DNA of 64,000 nucleotides, from NCBI GenBank assembly GCA_944320815.1, contig CALUIZ010000001.1, forward strand, positions 159,056 to 223,055, read 5' to 3'. Both the position numbers and the translations under genes were made by a program. The stretch comes from an uncultured Phocaeicola sp. (GTDB lineage Bacteria > Bacteroidota > Bacteroidia > Bacteroidales > Bacteroidaceae). Positions 52,753 to 61,616 of this stretch are shown here, one piece after another (position 1 is the first letter of the stretch; each line of letters starts with the position of its first letter). The notes under the pieces are model-generated. The model was given only the letters and a program-made list of their open reading frames with translations, made no database searches and was not told the origin of the DNA.

Positions 52753-52802
52753 AAGAACATTCTTGTTGAATTAAACCTACCGGAACACCCCGCTCCGTTT
52801 CC

Positions 52803-53741
52803 TTAATCCTGACGCGGCGACCGCTTGAGCACAAGACCTCTGAACGACGGCGGATAAGGAGTCTCGAACTCCATCATTTCCCCCGTGACAGGATGATGGA
52901 AGCAGAGTTTGAAGGCATGGAGAGCCATCCTCCCCAGAGGGTCCGATTCACTCCCGTAGCGGGCGTCACCCACCACCGGATGCCCGAGTTGCTGCATATG
53001 GACACGAATCTGGTTCTTCCGTCCCGTCTCCAGTTCCAGTTCCACCATCGAATAGCCGTTGGCACGCTTGACTGTGCGGTAGTGCGTCAGCGAATATTTC
53101 CCGCCGTCATCATGGTCCGATGAGCTGACATACAGCGTGCGGTCCGTAAGCCACGACTCCACAGTGCCCGCATCCTTCTCCATCTCACCTTCCACCACCG
53201 CCACATAACGGCGGTCCGTCACGATATCGTGCCAATTGTCGCGCAACGTATGCTGTGTCTTCTCGTCTTTGGCATACATCATGATGCCCGACGTTTCACG
53301 GTCAAGGCGATGCACCACATAAATACGGTTATTGCGGTGCTGCCGCTTCACATATTCTCCGAGGATATGCTGGGCTGTACGCTCCCTCTGATGGTCCGTC
53401 GCCACCGAAAGCAGCCCCTCCTTCTTCTCCACCACAATCAGATAAGCGTCCTCATAAAGCAGTTTCAGCATCGGATTGTGGAACTCACGGTTGTGCTTGG
53501 CATGGCTTATCTGCACCTTCATGCCCGGCTGCAACGGAAAATTATATTGAGTCCGGATAGTATTGTCCACCAGCACCACCCGATGAGACAGAAGCGACTT
53601 GACGCGCGTACGGCTGATTCCAGCCATTTTTTTCATCAGAAAGGCCATCAGCTCATCAGGCTCGGTCACATTGAAAACCGTATATCTGGGCACATTGCGC
53701 CCTCTCGGAACACCTGTTCCGGAAAAGTTTTTTCTAGCCAT
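52803..53741 (-). CDS. RluA-family RNA pseudouridine synthase
   Basis: This protein of about 312 residues has an N-terminal S4 RNA-binding segment (about 30-90: ISRTRVKSLLSHRVVLVDNT) and the catalytic motif VVHRLDRETSGIMMYAK (about 142-158) with the Asp nucleophile. ELETGRKNQIRVHMQQLGHP and YGSESDPLGRMALHA complete the RluA/RluD pattern. It isomerises uridines in rRNA or tRNA; the exact site is not readable. I start at the ATG ending at 53741 (MARKNFSG); codons further upstream add residues without family similarity. Confidence 0.92.
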   Translation of the reverse strand: MARKNFSGTGVPRGRNVPRYTVFNVTEPDELMAFLMKKMAGISRTRVKSLLSHRVVLVDNTIRTQYNFPLQPGMKVQISHAKHNREFHNPMLKLLYEDAYLIVVEKKEGLLSVATDHQRERTAQHILGEYVKRQHRNNRIYVVHRLDRETSGIMMYAKDEKTQHTLRDNWHDIVTDRRYVAVVEGEMEKDAGTVESWLTDRTLYVSSSDHDDGGKYSLTHYRTVKRANGYSMVELELETGRKNQIRVHMQQLGHPVVGDARYGSESDPLGRMALHAFKLCFHHPVTGEMMEFETPYPPSFRGLVLKRSPRQD

Positions 53742-53772
53742 TTGTCTTATCCATGTTTTTTTGCAGGTTAAA

Positions 53773-55191
53773 TCATCTCTTTTCAAGGAGCACCACATTC
53801 TCCACATGATGCGTATGAGGGAACATGTCCACCGGCTGCACGGCCGCCACGCGGTATTTTCCGTCGAGCAACTGAAGGTCGCGCGCCTGAGTGGCAGGAT
53901 TGCAGCTCACATAAACGATACGCTCCGGTGCGGCAAACAGCAGCACGTCCACCACATCGCCGTGCATACCCGCACGGGGAGGATCCGTTATGATCACATC
54001 AGGACGGCCATGCTCACGGATGAAATCCTGCGTAAGAATATCCTTCATGTCGCCCGCATAGAAAAGCGTGTTGGTGATGCCGTTGATGGCAGAATTGACC
54101 TTCGCATCCTCAATGGCTTCCGGCACATACTCGATGCCGACCACCTTGCGCGCCTGGCGCGACACGAAATTGGCGATGGTCCCCGTCCCCGTATAGAGGT
54201 CGTACACCAGCTCATTGCCGGAAAGTCCGGCAAATTCGCGCGCCACCTTATACAGATTGTACGCCTGTTCTGAGTTGGTCTGATAGAATGATTTCGGCCC
54301 GATCTTGAAACGAAGCCCCTCCATCTCCTCATAGATATGGTCGGTTCCTTTGAACACCTCCACGTCGAGGTCACCGAACGTGTCGTTGCACTTATTGTTC
54401 ACCACATACAGCAGCGAAGTTATCTGCGGGAACGTATCGGCCACATACTGCAGCAGCTCCTTCATCCTCTCCAGTTCACCGTCGACCGTAATCTTACACT
54501 GCAGCAGCACCATCAGTTCGCCCGTAGACGAAGTGCGCACCATCATGTTGCGAAGCATACCCTCCTGCGTGCGCAGGTTGAAGAAAGAATAGCCGTGCGC
54601 ATAGGCATAGTCGCGTATGGCATTGCGTATCCGGTTTGAAATGTCATCCTGCAGCCAGCATTTTTCAATGGCCAGCACCTTGTCGAACGAACCGGGGATA
54701 TGGAAACCTACGGCATTCATCTGCTCGTACTTCACATCCCGCTTCACCTCCTCTTCAGTAAGCCAGCGTTTGTCGGAGAAAGTGAACTCAAGCTTGTTAC
54801 GGTAAAAAAGAGTTTTCTCCGAACCCAGGATAGGACGGAAATCCGGAAGTTCCACTTTGCCGATGCGCGTCAGGTTGTCGAACACCTGCTTCTGCTTGTA
54901 CTTCAGTTGCTCCTCATATGCGAGGCACTGCCACTTGCATCCTCCGCACACGCCGAAATGCTGGCAGAACGGTTCCACACGTTTGGACGACCGTTCATGG
55001 AAGTTCACCGCCACCGCCTCGGCATAATGGTGCTTCTTGCGCTTCACCTGCAGGTCGACCACATCGCCCGGCACCACATACGGCACAAACACTACCAGAT
55101 CATTCACTCTTGCCACCGCCTTCCCTTCAGCGGCCACATCCGTTATCGTTACCTTTTCGAGTAAAGGAAGTTCTTTTTTCTTTCTTGCCAC
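53773..55191 (-). CDS. rlmD: 23S rRNA (uracil-5)-methyltransferase, RlmD/RumA type
   Basis: This protein of about 472 residues has an N-terminal TRAM domain (about 10-65), a four-Cys iron-sulfur cluster site in FCQHFGVCGGCKWQC (about 77-91), and a SAM-binding DLYTGTGTIANFVS. Catalytic ITDPPRAGMH and YVSCNPATQARDL carry the nucleophile Cys. It methylates a uridine in 23S rRNA. I chose the GTG ending at 55191 (reading ARKKKELPLLEKVTITD), because a -7 element lies at 55221-55228; in-frame codons up to 55566 lie upstream of it and encode no domain. Which uridine is modified (747 or 1939) is uncertain. Confidence 0.9.
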   Translation of the reverse strand: MARKKKELPLLEKVTITDVAAEGKAVARVNDLVVFVPYVVPGDVVDLQVKRKKHHYAEAVAVNFHERSSKRVEPFCQHFGVCGGCKWQCLAYEEQLKYKQKQVFDNLTRIGKVELPDFRPILGSEKTLFYRNKLEFTFSDKRWLTEEEVKRDVKYEQMNAVGFHIPGSFDKVLAIEKCWLQDDISNRIRNAIRDYAYAHGYSFFNLRTQEGMLRNMMVRTSSTGELMVLLQCKITVDGELERMKELLQYVADTFPQITSLLYVVNNKCNDTFGDLDVEVFKGTDHIYEEMEGLRFKIGPKSFYQTNSEQAYNLYKVAREFAGLSGNELVYDLYTGTGTIANFVSRQARKVVGIEYVPEAIEDAKVNSAINGITNTLFYAGDMKDILTQDFIREHGRPDVIITDPPRAGMHGDVVDVLLFAAPERIVYVSCNPATQARDLQLLDGKYRVAAVQPVDMFPHTHHVENVVLLEKR

Positions 55192-55220
55192 GTTCGTTTT
55201 CAATAAATCCAATTTGGGAA

Positions 55221-55228
55221 CAAAGGTA
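55221..55228 (-). promoter_or_regulatory. -7 element for the rRNA methyltransferase gene
   Basis: TACCTTTG on the minus strand matches TAnnTTTG, 30 bases before the GTG start. The -33 spacing is poor. Confidence 0.55.
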
Positions 55229-55321
55229 AGCATTTTTCTCCAAACCGACGGCACGTTTCCGGAAGAAGTTGATTTTGGCAACTCCGTATTGCAAAACATG
55301 TCAAACAACACCTTTTTTGCA

Positions 55322-55352
55322 TTTGATATGTTACATTTTTTGCATAGATTTG
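55322..55352 (+). promoter_or_regulatory. Promoter of ppdK with long leader
   Basis: TTTG (55322-55325), 19 bases and TAGATTTG (55345-55352) match the Bacteroidota consensus exactly. Transcription should start near 55359, about 224 bases before the ATG at 55583. The leader has several purine-rich GGAAA/GGAAAC segments and no open frame of note. This gap (55192-55582) holds nothing else recognised. Confidence 0.7.
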
Positions 55353-55582
55353 CATCAGTATAAGGGTCTGCAAGGATTTTCACTCCCGCCTGTTTCCCCC
55401 ACAAGCCTCCGGAAAAAGCTTCCCGGTTCCATGAAGGAAACAACGGGCTGCCTGAAGGAAAGGAACGGGAAAACAAACCGGAAACAACAGCCTGAAAAAA
55501 CGCGGCAGATTTTTGCCGGAAAATCCCGAACAGTCCCAAGCGTGAGAAACATTTATAACCTAACAAATCATACTGTAACGAA

Positions 55583-58309
55583 ATGGAAACAAAAAGAGTT
55601 TACACCTTCGGAAACGGACATGCCGAAGGAAAAGCTGACATGAGAAATCTGTTGGGAGGAAAAGGAGCCAATCTTGCCGAAATGAACCTTATCGGAGTGC
55701 CCGTACCTCCCGGCTTCACCATCACCACTGAAGTCTGCAACGAATATTTCGCAAAAGGGAAAGACAATGTGGTAGCCCTGCTGAAGGACGATGTGGAAAA
55801 ATCCATCGCAGGCGTAGAAACACTGATGAAATCAAAATTCGGCGACGTGGAGAACCCGCTGCTCGTATCCGTACGTTCGGGCGCGCGTGCATCCATGCCG
55901 GGAATGATGGACACAATCCTGAACCTGGGACTGAATGACGAAGTGGTTGCCGGACTGGCACGCAAGACGGGCAACGAACGTTTTGCATGGGACTCATACC
56001 GCCGCTTCGTACAGATGTATGGCGACGTGGTACTGGGCATGAAACCGGCCAACAAGGATGACATCGACCCGTTTGAAGCCATCATCGAAGACGTGAAGAA
56101 GAAAAAAGGTGTACGTCTGGACAACGAACTGGCAGTGGAAGACCTGAAGGAACTGGTGAAACGCTTCAAGGAAGCCGTAAAGACACAGACCGGAAAGGAC
56201 TTCCCCGACAACGCATACGAACAGTTGTGGGGAGCTATCTGCGCCGTGTTCGACTCATGGATGAACGAACGCGCTATCCTTTACCGCAAGATGGAAGGCA
56301 TTCCGGCCGAATGGGGAACTGCAGTGAACGTGCAGGCGATGGTATTCGGGAACATGGGCGAAACTTCGGCTACAGGCGTATGCTTCTCTCGTGACGCCGC
56401 AACGGGTGAAGACCTGTTCAATGGCGAATATCTTATCAACGCACAGGGTGAAGACGTGGTGGCAGGTATCCGCACACCGCAGCAGATCACCAAAATCGGA
56501 TCCCAACGCTGGGCCAAACTGCAGGGTATCTCTGAAGAGGAACGCGCAAGCAAATATCCTTCCATGGAAGAGGCAATGCCGGAAATTTACAAGGAACTCG
56601 ACGAACTTCAGACCAAACTCGAGAACCACTACCACGACATGCAGGATATGGAATTCACCGTACAGGAAGGCAAGCTGTGGTTCTTGCAGACCCGTAACGG
56701 AAAGCGTACGGGTGCCGCTATGGTACGCATCGCCATGGAAATGCTTGAACAGGGCCTGATTGATGAAAAGACCGCCGTTCTGCGCTGCGAACCGAACAAG
56801 CTCGACGAACTGCTCCATCCGGTATTCGACAAGGAAGAACTCCGCAACGCGAAAGTGCTGACACGTGGTCTTCCGGCTTCTCCGGGAGCGGCAACGGGAC
56901 AGATTGTGTTCTTTGCGGAAGATGCTGCCAAGTGGCGCGCTGACGGACACCGTGTGGTAATGGTGCGCATCGAAACGTCACCTGAAGACCTGGCCGGTAT
57001 GACCGTGGCTGAAGGTATTCTGACTGCACGTGGCGGTATGACTTCCCATGCGGCCGTAGTGGCCCGCGGTATGGGTAAATGCTGCGTGTCGGGAGCAGGC
57101 GCAATCAATGTGGACTACAAGGCACGCACAGTGGAAATCGACGGTGTGGTGCTGAAGGAAGGCGACTATATCTCACTGAACGGAAGTACAGGTGAAGTTT
57201 ATCAGGGAGAAGTACCGACAAAGGCAGCCGAAGTGTCTGGCAACTTCGCGAAACTGATGGATCTCTGCAACAAATACACTCGTCTGCAGGTACGCACCAA
57301 CGCCGACACACCACATGACGCGGAAGTGGCCCGCAAATTCGGTGCCGTAGGTATCGGTCTCTGCCGTACGGAACACATGTTCTTTGAAAACCAGAAAATC
57401 ATCGCCATGCGTGAGATGATTCTGGCTCCGGATGTGGAAGGACGCAAAAAGGCACTTGCAAAACTGTTGCCTTACCAGAAGAATGACTTCAAAGGCATCT
57501 TCAAAGCGATGGACGGTTATCCGGTGAACATCCGTCTGCTCGACCCGCCTTTGCATGAATTCGTTCCGCACGACCAGAAGGGACAGGAAGAAATGGCTGA
57601 AGCCATGGGCGTAACGGTAGAATACATCCGTCAGCGCGTGGACAGCCTCTGCGAACACAACCCGATGCTGGGTCACCGTGGATGCCGTCTGGGCAACACA
57701 TATCCGGAAATTACAGAAATGCAGACAGAAGCCATCCTGGGTGCAGCCTGCGAACTGAAGAAGGAAGGACACGACCCGCACCCTGAAATCATGGTGCCGC
57801 TCATCGGTATCCTGTATGAATTCGAAGCACAGGAAAAGATTATCCGCGCTACAGCCAAGAGAGTGTTCGAACAGGAAGGTATAGAAGTGCCGTTCAAAGT
57901 AGGTACGATGATTGAAATCCCGCGTGCCGCTCTGACAGCCAACCGTATCGCATCCCATGCGGAATACTTCTCATTCGGAACGAACGACCTGACCCAGATG
58001 ACTTTCGGTTATTCGCGTGATGACATCGCCACCTTCTTGCCGGTTTATCTGGAGAAGAAGATTCTGAAGGTGGATCCATTCCAGGTACTCGACCAGAACG
58101 GTGTGGGACAGCTCATCAAGATGGCAGTAGAAAAAGGCCGTTCAGTACGTCCCGAACTGAAATGCGGTATCTGCGGCGAACATGGCGGTGAACCTTCATC
58201 CGTGAAGTTCTGCGACAAGGTAGGACTGAACTATGTAAGCTGCTCACCGTTCCGCGTGCCTATCGCACGCCTGGCAGCGGCGCAGGCTGCGGTAGAGGAC
58301 ACTCTCTAA
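55583..58309 (+). CDS. ppdK: Pyruvate, phosphate dikinase
   Basis: This 908-residue protein has full-length PPDK architecture. The N-terminal ATP-grasp domain (about 1-340) begins VYTFGNGHAEGKADMRNLLG. The swivelling phospho-His domain has GGMTSHAAVVARGMGKCCVS (about 472-491) with the catalytic His. The C-terminal TIM barrel (about 530-908) has GLCRTEHMFF and the final CGICGEHGGEPSSVKFC with its catalytic Cys. It interconverts pyruvate, ATP and phosphate with phosphoenolpyruvate, AMP and pyrophosphate, in Bacteroides mostly for gluconeogenesis or pyrophosphate-linked glycolysis. It is monocistronic. Confidence 0.98.
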   Translation: METKRVYTFGNGHAEGKADMRNLLGGKGANLAEMNLIGVPVPPGFTITTEVCNEYFAKGKDNVVALLKDDVEKSIAGVETLMKSKFGDVENPLLVSVRSGARASMPGMMDTILNLGLNDEVVAGLARKTGNERFAWDSYRRFVQMYGDVVLGMKPANKDDIDPFEAIIEDVKKKKGVRLDNELAVEDLKELVKRFKEAVKTQTGKDFPDNAYEQLWGAICAVFDSWMNERAILYRKMEGIPAEWGTAVNVQAMVFGNMGETSATGVCFSRDAATGEDLFNGEYLINAQGEDVVAGIRTPQQITKIGSQRWAKLQGISEEERASKYPSMEEAMPEIYKELDELQTKLENHYHDMQDMEFTVQEGKLWFLQTRNGKRTGAAMVRIAMEMLEQGLIDEKTAVLRCEPNKLDELLHPVFDKEELRNAKVLTRGLPASPGAATGQIVFFAEDAAKWRADGHRVVMVRIETSPEDLAGMTVAEGILTARGGMTSHAAVVARGMGKCCVSGAGAINVDYKARTVEIDGVVLKEGDYISLNGSTGEVYQGEVPTKAAEVSGNFAKLMDLCNKYTRLQVRTNADTPHDAEVARKFGAVGIGLCRTEHMFFENQKIIAMREMILAPDVEGRKKALAKLLPYQKNDFKGIFKAMDGYPVNIRLLDPPLHEFVPHDQKGQEEMAEAMGVTVEYIRQRVDSLCEHNPMLGHRGCRLGNTYPEITEMQTEAILGAACELKKEGHDPHPEIMVPLIGILYEFEAQEKIIRATAKRVFEQEGIEVPFKVGTMIEIPRAALTANRIASHAEYFSFGTNDLTQMTFGYSRDDIATFLPVYLEKKILKVDPFQVLDQNGVGQLIKMAVEKGRSVRPELKCGICGEHGGEPSSVKFCDKVGLNYVSCSPFRVPIARLAAAQAAVEDTL

Positions 58310-58350
58310 GATTAGAAGCCCTCAGGCTAAATAATTCTAAATCATAATAT

Positions 58351-58390
58351 CAGGCTGTAATTCACTGCATTAGCGGTAGATTACAGCCTG
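58351..58390 (+). terminator. Hairpin after ppdK, possible weak terminator
   Basis: CAGGCTGTAAT (58351-58361) and ATTACAGCCTG (58380-58390) form a perfect 11-bp stem with an 18-base loop. Only AGTTGCGTTT follows, so termination may be weak. It lies near the junction of chromosome and mobile element. Confidence 0.5.
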
Positions 58391-58449
58391 AGTTGCGTTT
58401 AGGCGGTTCGTTCACTTGACCGCAATAAGTGAGCCAAATGACCGTATTT

Positions 58450-58501
58450 GCTTACTCCCTGCTTACACCAAAAGACCCTGTTGCTTACACCTGCTTACAC
58501 C
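58450..58501 (+). repeat. Four phased direct repeats upstream of the integrase
   Basis: GCTTACTCC (58450-58458) and three GCTTACACC copies (58461-58469, 58483-58491, 58493-58501) start 11, 22 and 10 bases apart, all one or two helical turns. They lie 29-80 bases before the integrase ATG and look like arm-type binding sites for the recombinase or an excisionase. Confidence 0.7.
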
Positions 58502-58529
58502 ACGATTCAACAACCTAAAAGTATTGATT

Positions 58530-60023
58530 ATGACGACATTAAAAGCAATGGTCAGAAAACCAAGAACAGATGGGCTTTACTCCGTATATATACGGGTGGT
58601 TCACAATCGCAAACCGGGTTACATCAAAACGGATAAAATCATTGATGCGGAGCATATTGCAAGCAACGGCGAATTGACCGACCCTGTGGTCAACGAATAT
58701 TGTGCCATGCTCATCCGACAATATACAGACCGATTGAACCGGACGGATGTTACGTTATGGGATGTAAAGGGAGTAATCGAATATCTGATGAAAGCAGACG
58801 AGGAAGTTTGTTTCAGTGAATATGCCCAGACATACATTAATAAGATAGAACGGGAAGGACGTTTGCGAACTGCGAAGAACTATAAACTTGCAGTAGCGCA
58901 TCTTGAACGTTATTTTGGCTCCAATAAAATTATGTTCAGTCAGTTGACATCAGCCGTATTGAAGAAATGGATTGAAAGCCTGTCTCAAACGAACAGAGCA
59001 AAGGAAATGTACCCTACTTGTGTTCGGCAGGTTTTCAAACAAGCCATCACAGAACTCAATGACGAAGAGAAAAATATAATACGGATAAAATTCAATCCTT
59101 GGTTGAAAATAAAGATTCCAAAATCTGACGGCACTGTGCAAAGGGCTATCAGTGCAGAAGCCTGCCGTGAGTTCTTCAACCGTCCTCTTCCAAAAACGAA
59201 GATGCTGTCTCCTCTTCCGGAACTTGGTCGGGATGTGGCACTTCTTTCTCTGTGTATCGGTGGCATCAACACCGTTGACCTTTACGAACTCAAAAAGAAG
59301 GATTATAACAATGGTATTATCGGCTATAAAAGAGCCAAGACACGCCACAGCCGCAAGGACGAGGCATATATGGAAATGCGTATCGAACCATTTATACAGT
59401 CCACCTTTGAGAAGTATTTATCCGGCGATGACGATGAATACCTGTTTGTATTCCACAGTCGTTACAGTAACTCAGACAGTTTCAACGCCAATGTGAATAT
59501 CGGCATACGCAAGATATGCGCCGACATGGGCATGAAAAAGGAGGACTACTACTGTTATTACACGTTCAGGCACACGTGGGCGACCATCGCCCAGAACGAC
59601 TGTGACGCCAACCTTTATGAAGTGGCGTTCGGCATGAACCACAGCCACGGCCTGAATGTCACCCGTGGCTATGTCAAGATAGACTTCACCCCGGCATGGA
59701 GGCTGAACGCCAAGGTCATCGACTTCATCTTTTTCAGTGACGAGAAGAGCAAGCAAGGCAAAGCGCGTGACATTGAAGCCCCGGCAGACAAGCTGTTCCG
59801 CATATCCAAGAAGATGATGATTCGCGGACGGGCCTATTTCAAGGGAAAAGTGCTATCCGAATTTACAGACATCGGTTTCAGCAATGTTGACCAGGTGATT
59901 GCCAGGCTGGCAAAAGAACTTCCGAGTGACATACCGACCGGATGCACCGTACAGTTCCGCATCACCAACTGCGACACCCAGAAAGAGGTTGTCTATGAGA
60001 GAAGCAAAGGCAAAGGATTTTAA
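58530..60023 (+). CDS. Tyrosine recombinase/integrase with atypical active site and C-terminal extension
   Basis: This protein of about 497 residues has an Arm-DNA-binding N-terminus (MTTLKAMVRKPRTDGLYSVY), a SAM-like core-binding domain (about 90-190: YAQTYINKIEREGRLRTAKN) and a catalytic domain. Box II reads YYTFRHTWATI (Arg347, His348; Tyr344 replaces the usual His) and the nucleophile is Tyr381 in TRGYVKIDF. The first catalytic Arg is absent: the motif is GGINTVDL with Asn247 in its place, recalling IntDOT-type integrases. About 115 residues follow the Tyr, more than usual. I chose the ATG at 58530; an in-frame upstream codon at 58416 would read through the repeats. It should integrate and excise the element. 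Confidence 0.9.
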   Translation: MTTLKAMVRKPRTDGLYSVYIRVVHNRKPGYIKTDKIIDAEHIASNGELTDPVVNEYCAMLIRQYTDRLNRTDVTLWDVKGVIEYLMKADEEVCFSEYAQTYINKIEREGRLRTAKNYKLAVAHLERYFGSNKIMFSQLTSAVLKKWIESLSQTNRAKEMYPTCVRQVFKQAITELNDEEKNIIRIKFNPWLKIKIPKSDGTVQRAISAEACREFFNRPLPKTKMLSPLPELGRDVALLSLCIGGINTVDLYELKKKDYNNGIIGYKRAKTRHSRKDEAYMEMRIEPFIQSTFEKYLSGDDDEYLFVFHSRYSNSDSFNANVNIGIRKICADMGMKKEDYYCYYTFRHTWATIAQNDCDANLYEVAFGMNHSHGLNVTRGYVKIDFTPAWRLNAKVIDFIFFSDEKSKQGKARDIEAPADKLFRISKKMMIRGRAYFKGKVLSEFTDIGFSNVDQVIARLAKELPSDIPTGCTVQFRITNCDTQKEVVYERSKGKGF

Positions 60024-60090
60024 CCCGTTTGTTAATGAGGCTAAACACCTGACATGAGGGAAGAACACCTTTCCACCTGAACACAGCACG

Positions 60091-60126
60091 AAGCCGTACC
60101 TACCCTTTCAAGACAGGTGCGGCTTT
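60091..60126 (+). terminator. Rho-independent terminator of the integrase gene
   Basis: AAGCCGTACCT (60091-60101) pairs with AGGTGCGGCTT (60115-60125) with one G-T pair; a T-rich tail follows. Confidence 0.65.
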
Positions 60127-60138
60127 GCTGCTTCTTTC

Positions 60139-60486
60139 TTATCTTGAATCCGGCGGACGGTTGACACAACACCGCCCCAAGAAGATACCGACCAACAGCA
60201 AGAATCCCTTCCATACAAGGACGCACACCTTCTTAACCAGCCATCCAGCAAGCCGAAGCACGTTTCTTGCCAGCCATAATACCAACCGTAGCAGAAGCGA
60301 AAGCACGATGATGACAGGCACCAGGTATATTATCAGTAACAGTTCAAACATACACTCAAATTTAAGTGAAACCATAAGCCATACGAGGCTATTTCCCACC
60401 ATAAATATACTAAAAATCAGCGAGATATGAAAATATTCCGGCAACTTTATCCTGACAAAATCATTGATTGACAGACGATTGCCCAT
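60139..60486 (-). CDS. Small integral membrane protein of the element (hypothetical)
   Basis: This 115-residue, very hydrophobic frame has about three membrane segments: ISLIFSIFMVGNSLVWLMVS, LLLIIYLVPVIIVLSLLLRL and VCVLVWKGFLLLVGIFLG. The cytosolic ends are basic (RLVLWLARNVLRLAG and the C-terminal tail). It is the only sensible frame in this stretch and runs opposite to the integrase and mob genes. No family was recognised. Such proteins are sometimes entry-exclusion or stability factors, but nothing here shows that. Confidence 0.5.
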   Translation of the reverse strand: MGNRLSINDFVRIKLPEYFHISLIFSIFMVGNSLVWLMVSLKFECMFELLLIIYLVPVIIVLSLLLRLVLWLARNVLRLAGWLVKKVCVLVWKGFLLLVGIFLGRCCVNRPPDSR

Positions 60487-60953
60487 TGTGCTTCCATATC
60501 AAGATAGCTTTATATCCATAGCTTGGGAGATACGGGTAAAAGTGCCTGTATTTCCAAAATCCGAAGTCGTCAGGTGCAAATAACTCGTTTTCTCAGGTCT
60601 GATGAGTGACTATAAAGTAATGTCAAGGTCGTCTTAGCCTTGGTCGGCCATTACATTACTACATTATTGCATCATGTTGAAATATCCAAGCTCATTACCA
60701 ATCTGAAAAATCTGATGCCTGTGCTTCCTTTTCCCTCTTGTTATCGAACAAACGGATAATGATTCTAATAATTCACGAATAGATGAACTAATATAACCGG
60801 ACACTTGAAACCAAAGTAAGCCCCATTTCGCACCTTGGATTACAAGATAACTGGATGACCCGATACTCACAGACCGAGGAAAATCCTATTCGATACACCC
60901 GGCAATCGGATGCTCTCGATATCCCGGTCAAAATGATATGTTCCTTGAAGAAT
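60487..60953. other. Non-coding stretch of the element
   Basis: No convincing gene was seen. A compound inverted repeat lies at 60617-60654 (GTAATG with CATTAC outside, CAAGG with CCTTG inside). The rest is AT-rich without recognised signals. Confidence 0.5.
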
Positions 60954-60965
60954 AGTGTTGTGCAT

Positions 60966-60998
60966 TTTGTACGGAAGCCCCTTTTCACGGTAATTTTG
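60966..60998 (+). promoter_or_regulatory. Promoter of the mob operon
   Basis: TTTG (60966-60969), 21 bases and TAATTTTG (60991-60998) match the consensus. The upstream block AGTGTTGTGCATTT (60954-60967) recurs before traA at 63281-63294. The leader to the mobA ATG is about 185 bases. Confidence 0.65.
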
Positions 60999-61004
60999 GC
61001 GCAA

Positions 61005-61190
61005 GAAAGAACCCGGGATGACATTGCCCTGCGTTGCAGGATTTTCCAAGCAAGTTGTACTTTTGTGGCCACAAAACTCCGTTTGTTCTCCCAAAAGTGA
61101 CTTGCCGGATGCCCTGCACCGGAGCGGCACCGCCGCTGTTTCGCATCGCGAAATAAGGTAAGACAATCCCGGCCTGCCAAGAACCGAAGT
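61005..61190 (+). other. Structured mob leader, candidate oriT
   Basis: Two short perfect hairpins stand in tandem just before the mob genes: AGCGGC-ACC-GCCGCT (61123-61137) and TTTCGC-ATC-GCGAAA (61139-61153). Origins of transfer in Bacteroides elements usually lie directly upstream of the relaxase genes and contain inverted repeats next to the nick. The nick itself cannot be placed from sequence alone, and the hairpins could instead regulate mob mRNA. Confidence 0.4.
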
Positions 61191-61577
61191 ATGAAGGAAC
61201 AAAGGAACAAGTACATCAAGGTAAGGATGACCCCGGAGGAAGTCCGGGCGTTCAAGGAGAAATCGGCCGATTACAAGACCGTGAGCCATTACGTGCGCAA
61301 GGCACTCGAAGAGTATTCAAACGTAAGCGTCAGGCGGCAGCTTGAACTCATGCAGGAACTCGGTTCGTTTTACCGCAGATACCAAAGCGAACTGTCCCAT
61401 ATCGGCGGGAACCTCAACCAGGCGATGAAGCGTGCCAACGAGCTGGCGGTTGCAGGGTTGCTGCCCCCAAGCTATATCCGGGAAGTTCTGTTGCCGCTCA
61501 TCCGGGACACACAGGAAACCGTCAACGGGATAAAAAGACAACTTGACATCCTCACATCAAGAATAAACAAGCCTTAG
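61191..61577 (+). CDS. mobA: Relaxosome accessory protein (MobC-like, Bacteroides MobA)
   Basis: This 128-residue basic protein has an N-terminal ribbon-helix-helix (KVRMTPEEVRAFKEKSADYK) for DNA binding and a helical C-terminus with the MobC-type SHIGGNLNQAMKRANELA (about 66-83). Such proteins bind oriT and open the strands for the relaxase. The relaxase gene follows 39 bases later, so they form one operon. Bacteroides nomenclature calls this MobA, whereas other systems use MobC. Confidence 0.88.
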   Translation: MKEQRNKYIKVRMTPEEVRAFKEKSADYKTVSHYVRKALEEYSNVSVRRQLELMQELGSFYRRYQSELSHIGGNLNQAMKRANELAVAGLLPPSYIREVLLPLIRDTQETVNGIKRQLDILTSRINKP

Positions 61578-61616
61578 AACCAGACATATCACCAATCCAG
61601 ATAACACCACCCCAAG

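Noticed and set aside
55192..55566. N-terminal extension of the rRNA methyltransferase
   Set aside because: A -7 element at 55221 lies within it and it overlaps the ppdK promoter; the TRAM domain starts right after the GTG at 55191.
58450..58501. Possible short CRISPR-like repeat cluster
   Set aside because: The units are only nine bases long with 1-13 base spacers and no cas genes; phased protein-binding sites fit better.
58310..58529. tRNA gene as integration target at the left end of the element
   Set aside because: No cloverleaf or tRNA 3' end could be recognised next to ppdK.
60125..60430. Plus-strand frame of 101 codons in the mobile element
   Set aside because: It is Ser/Thr/His-rich without domain or start signals; the opposite frame encodes convincing membrane helices.
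60664..60870. Small minus-strand frame of 68 codons
   Set aside because: No start signal, no hydrophobic or domain pattern and no neighbour support.
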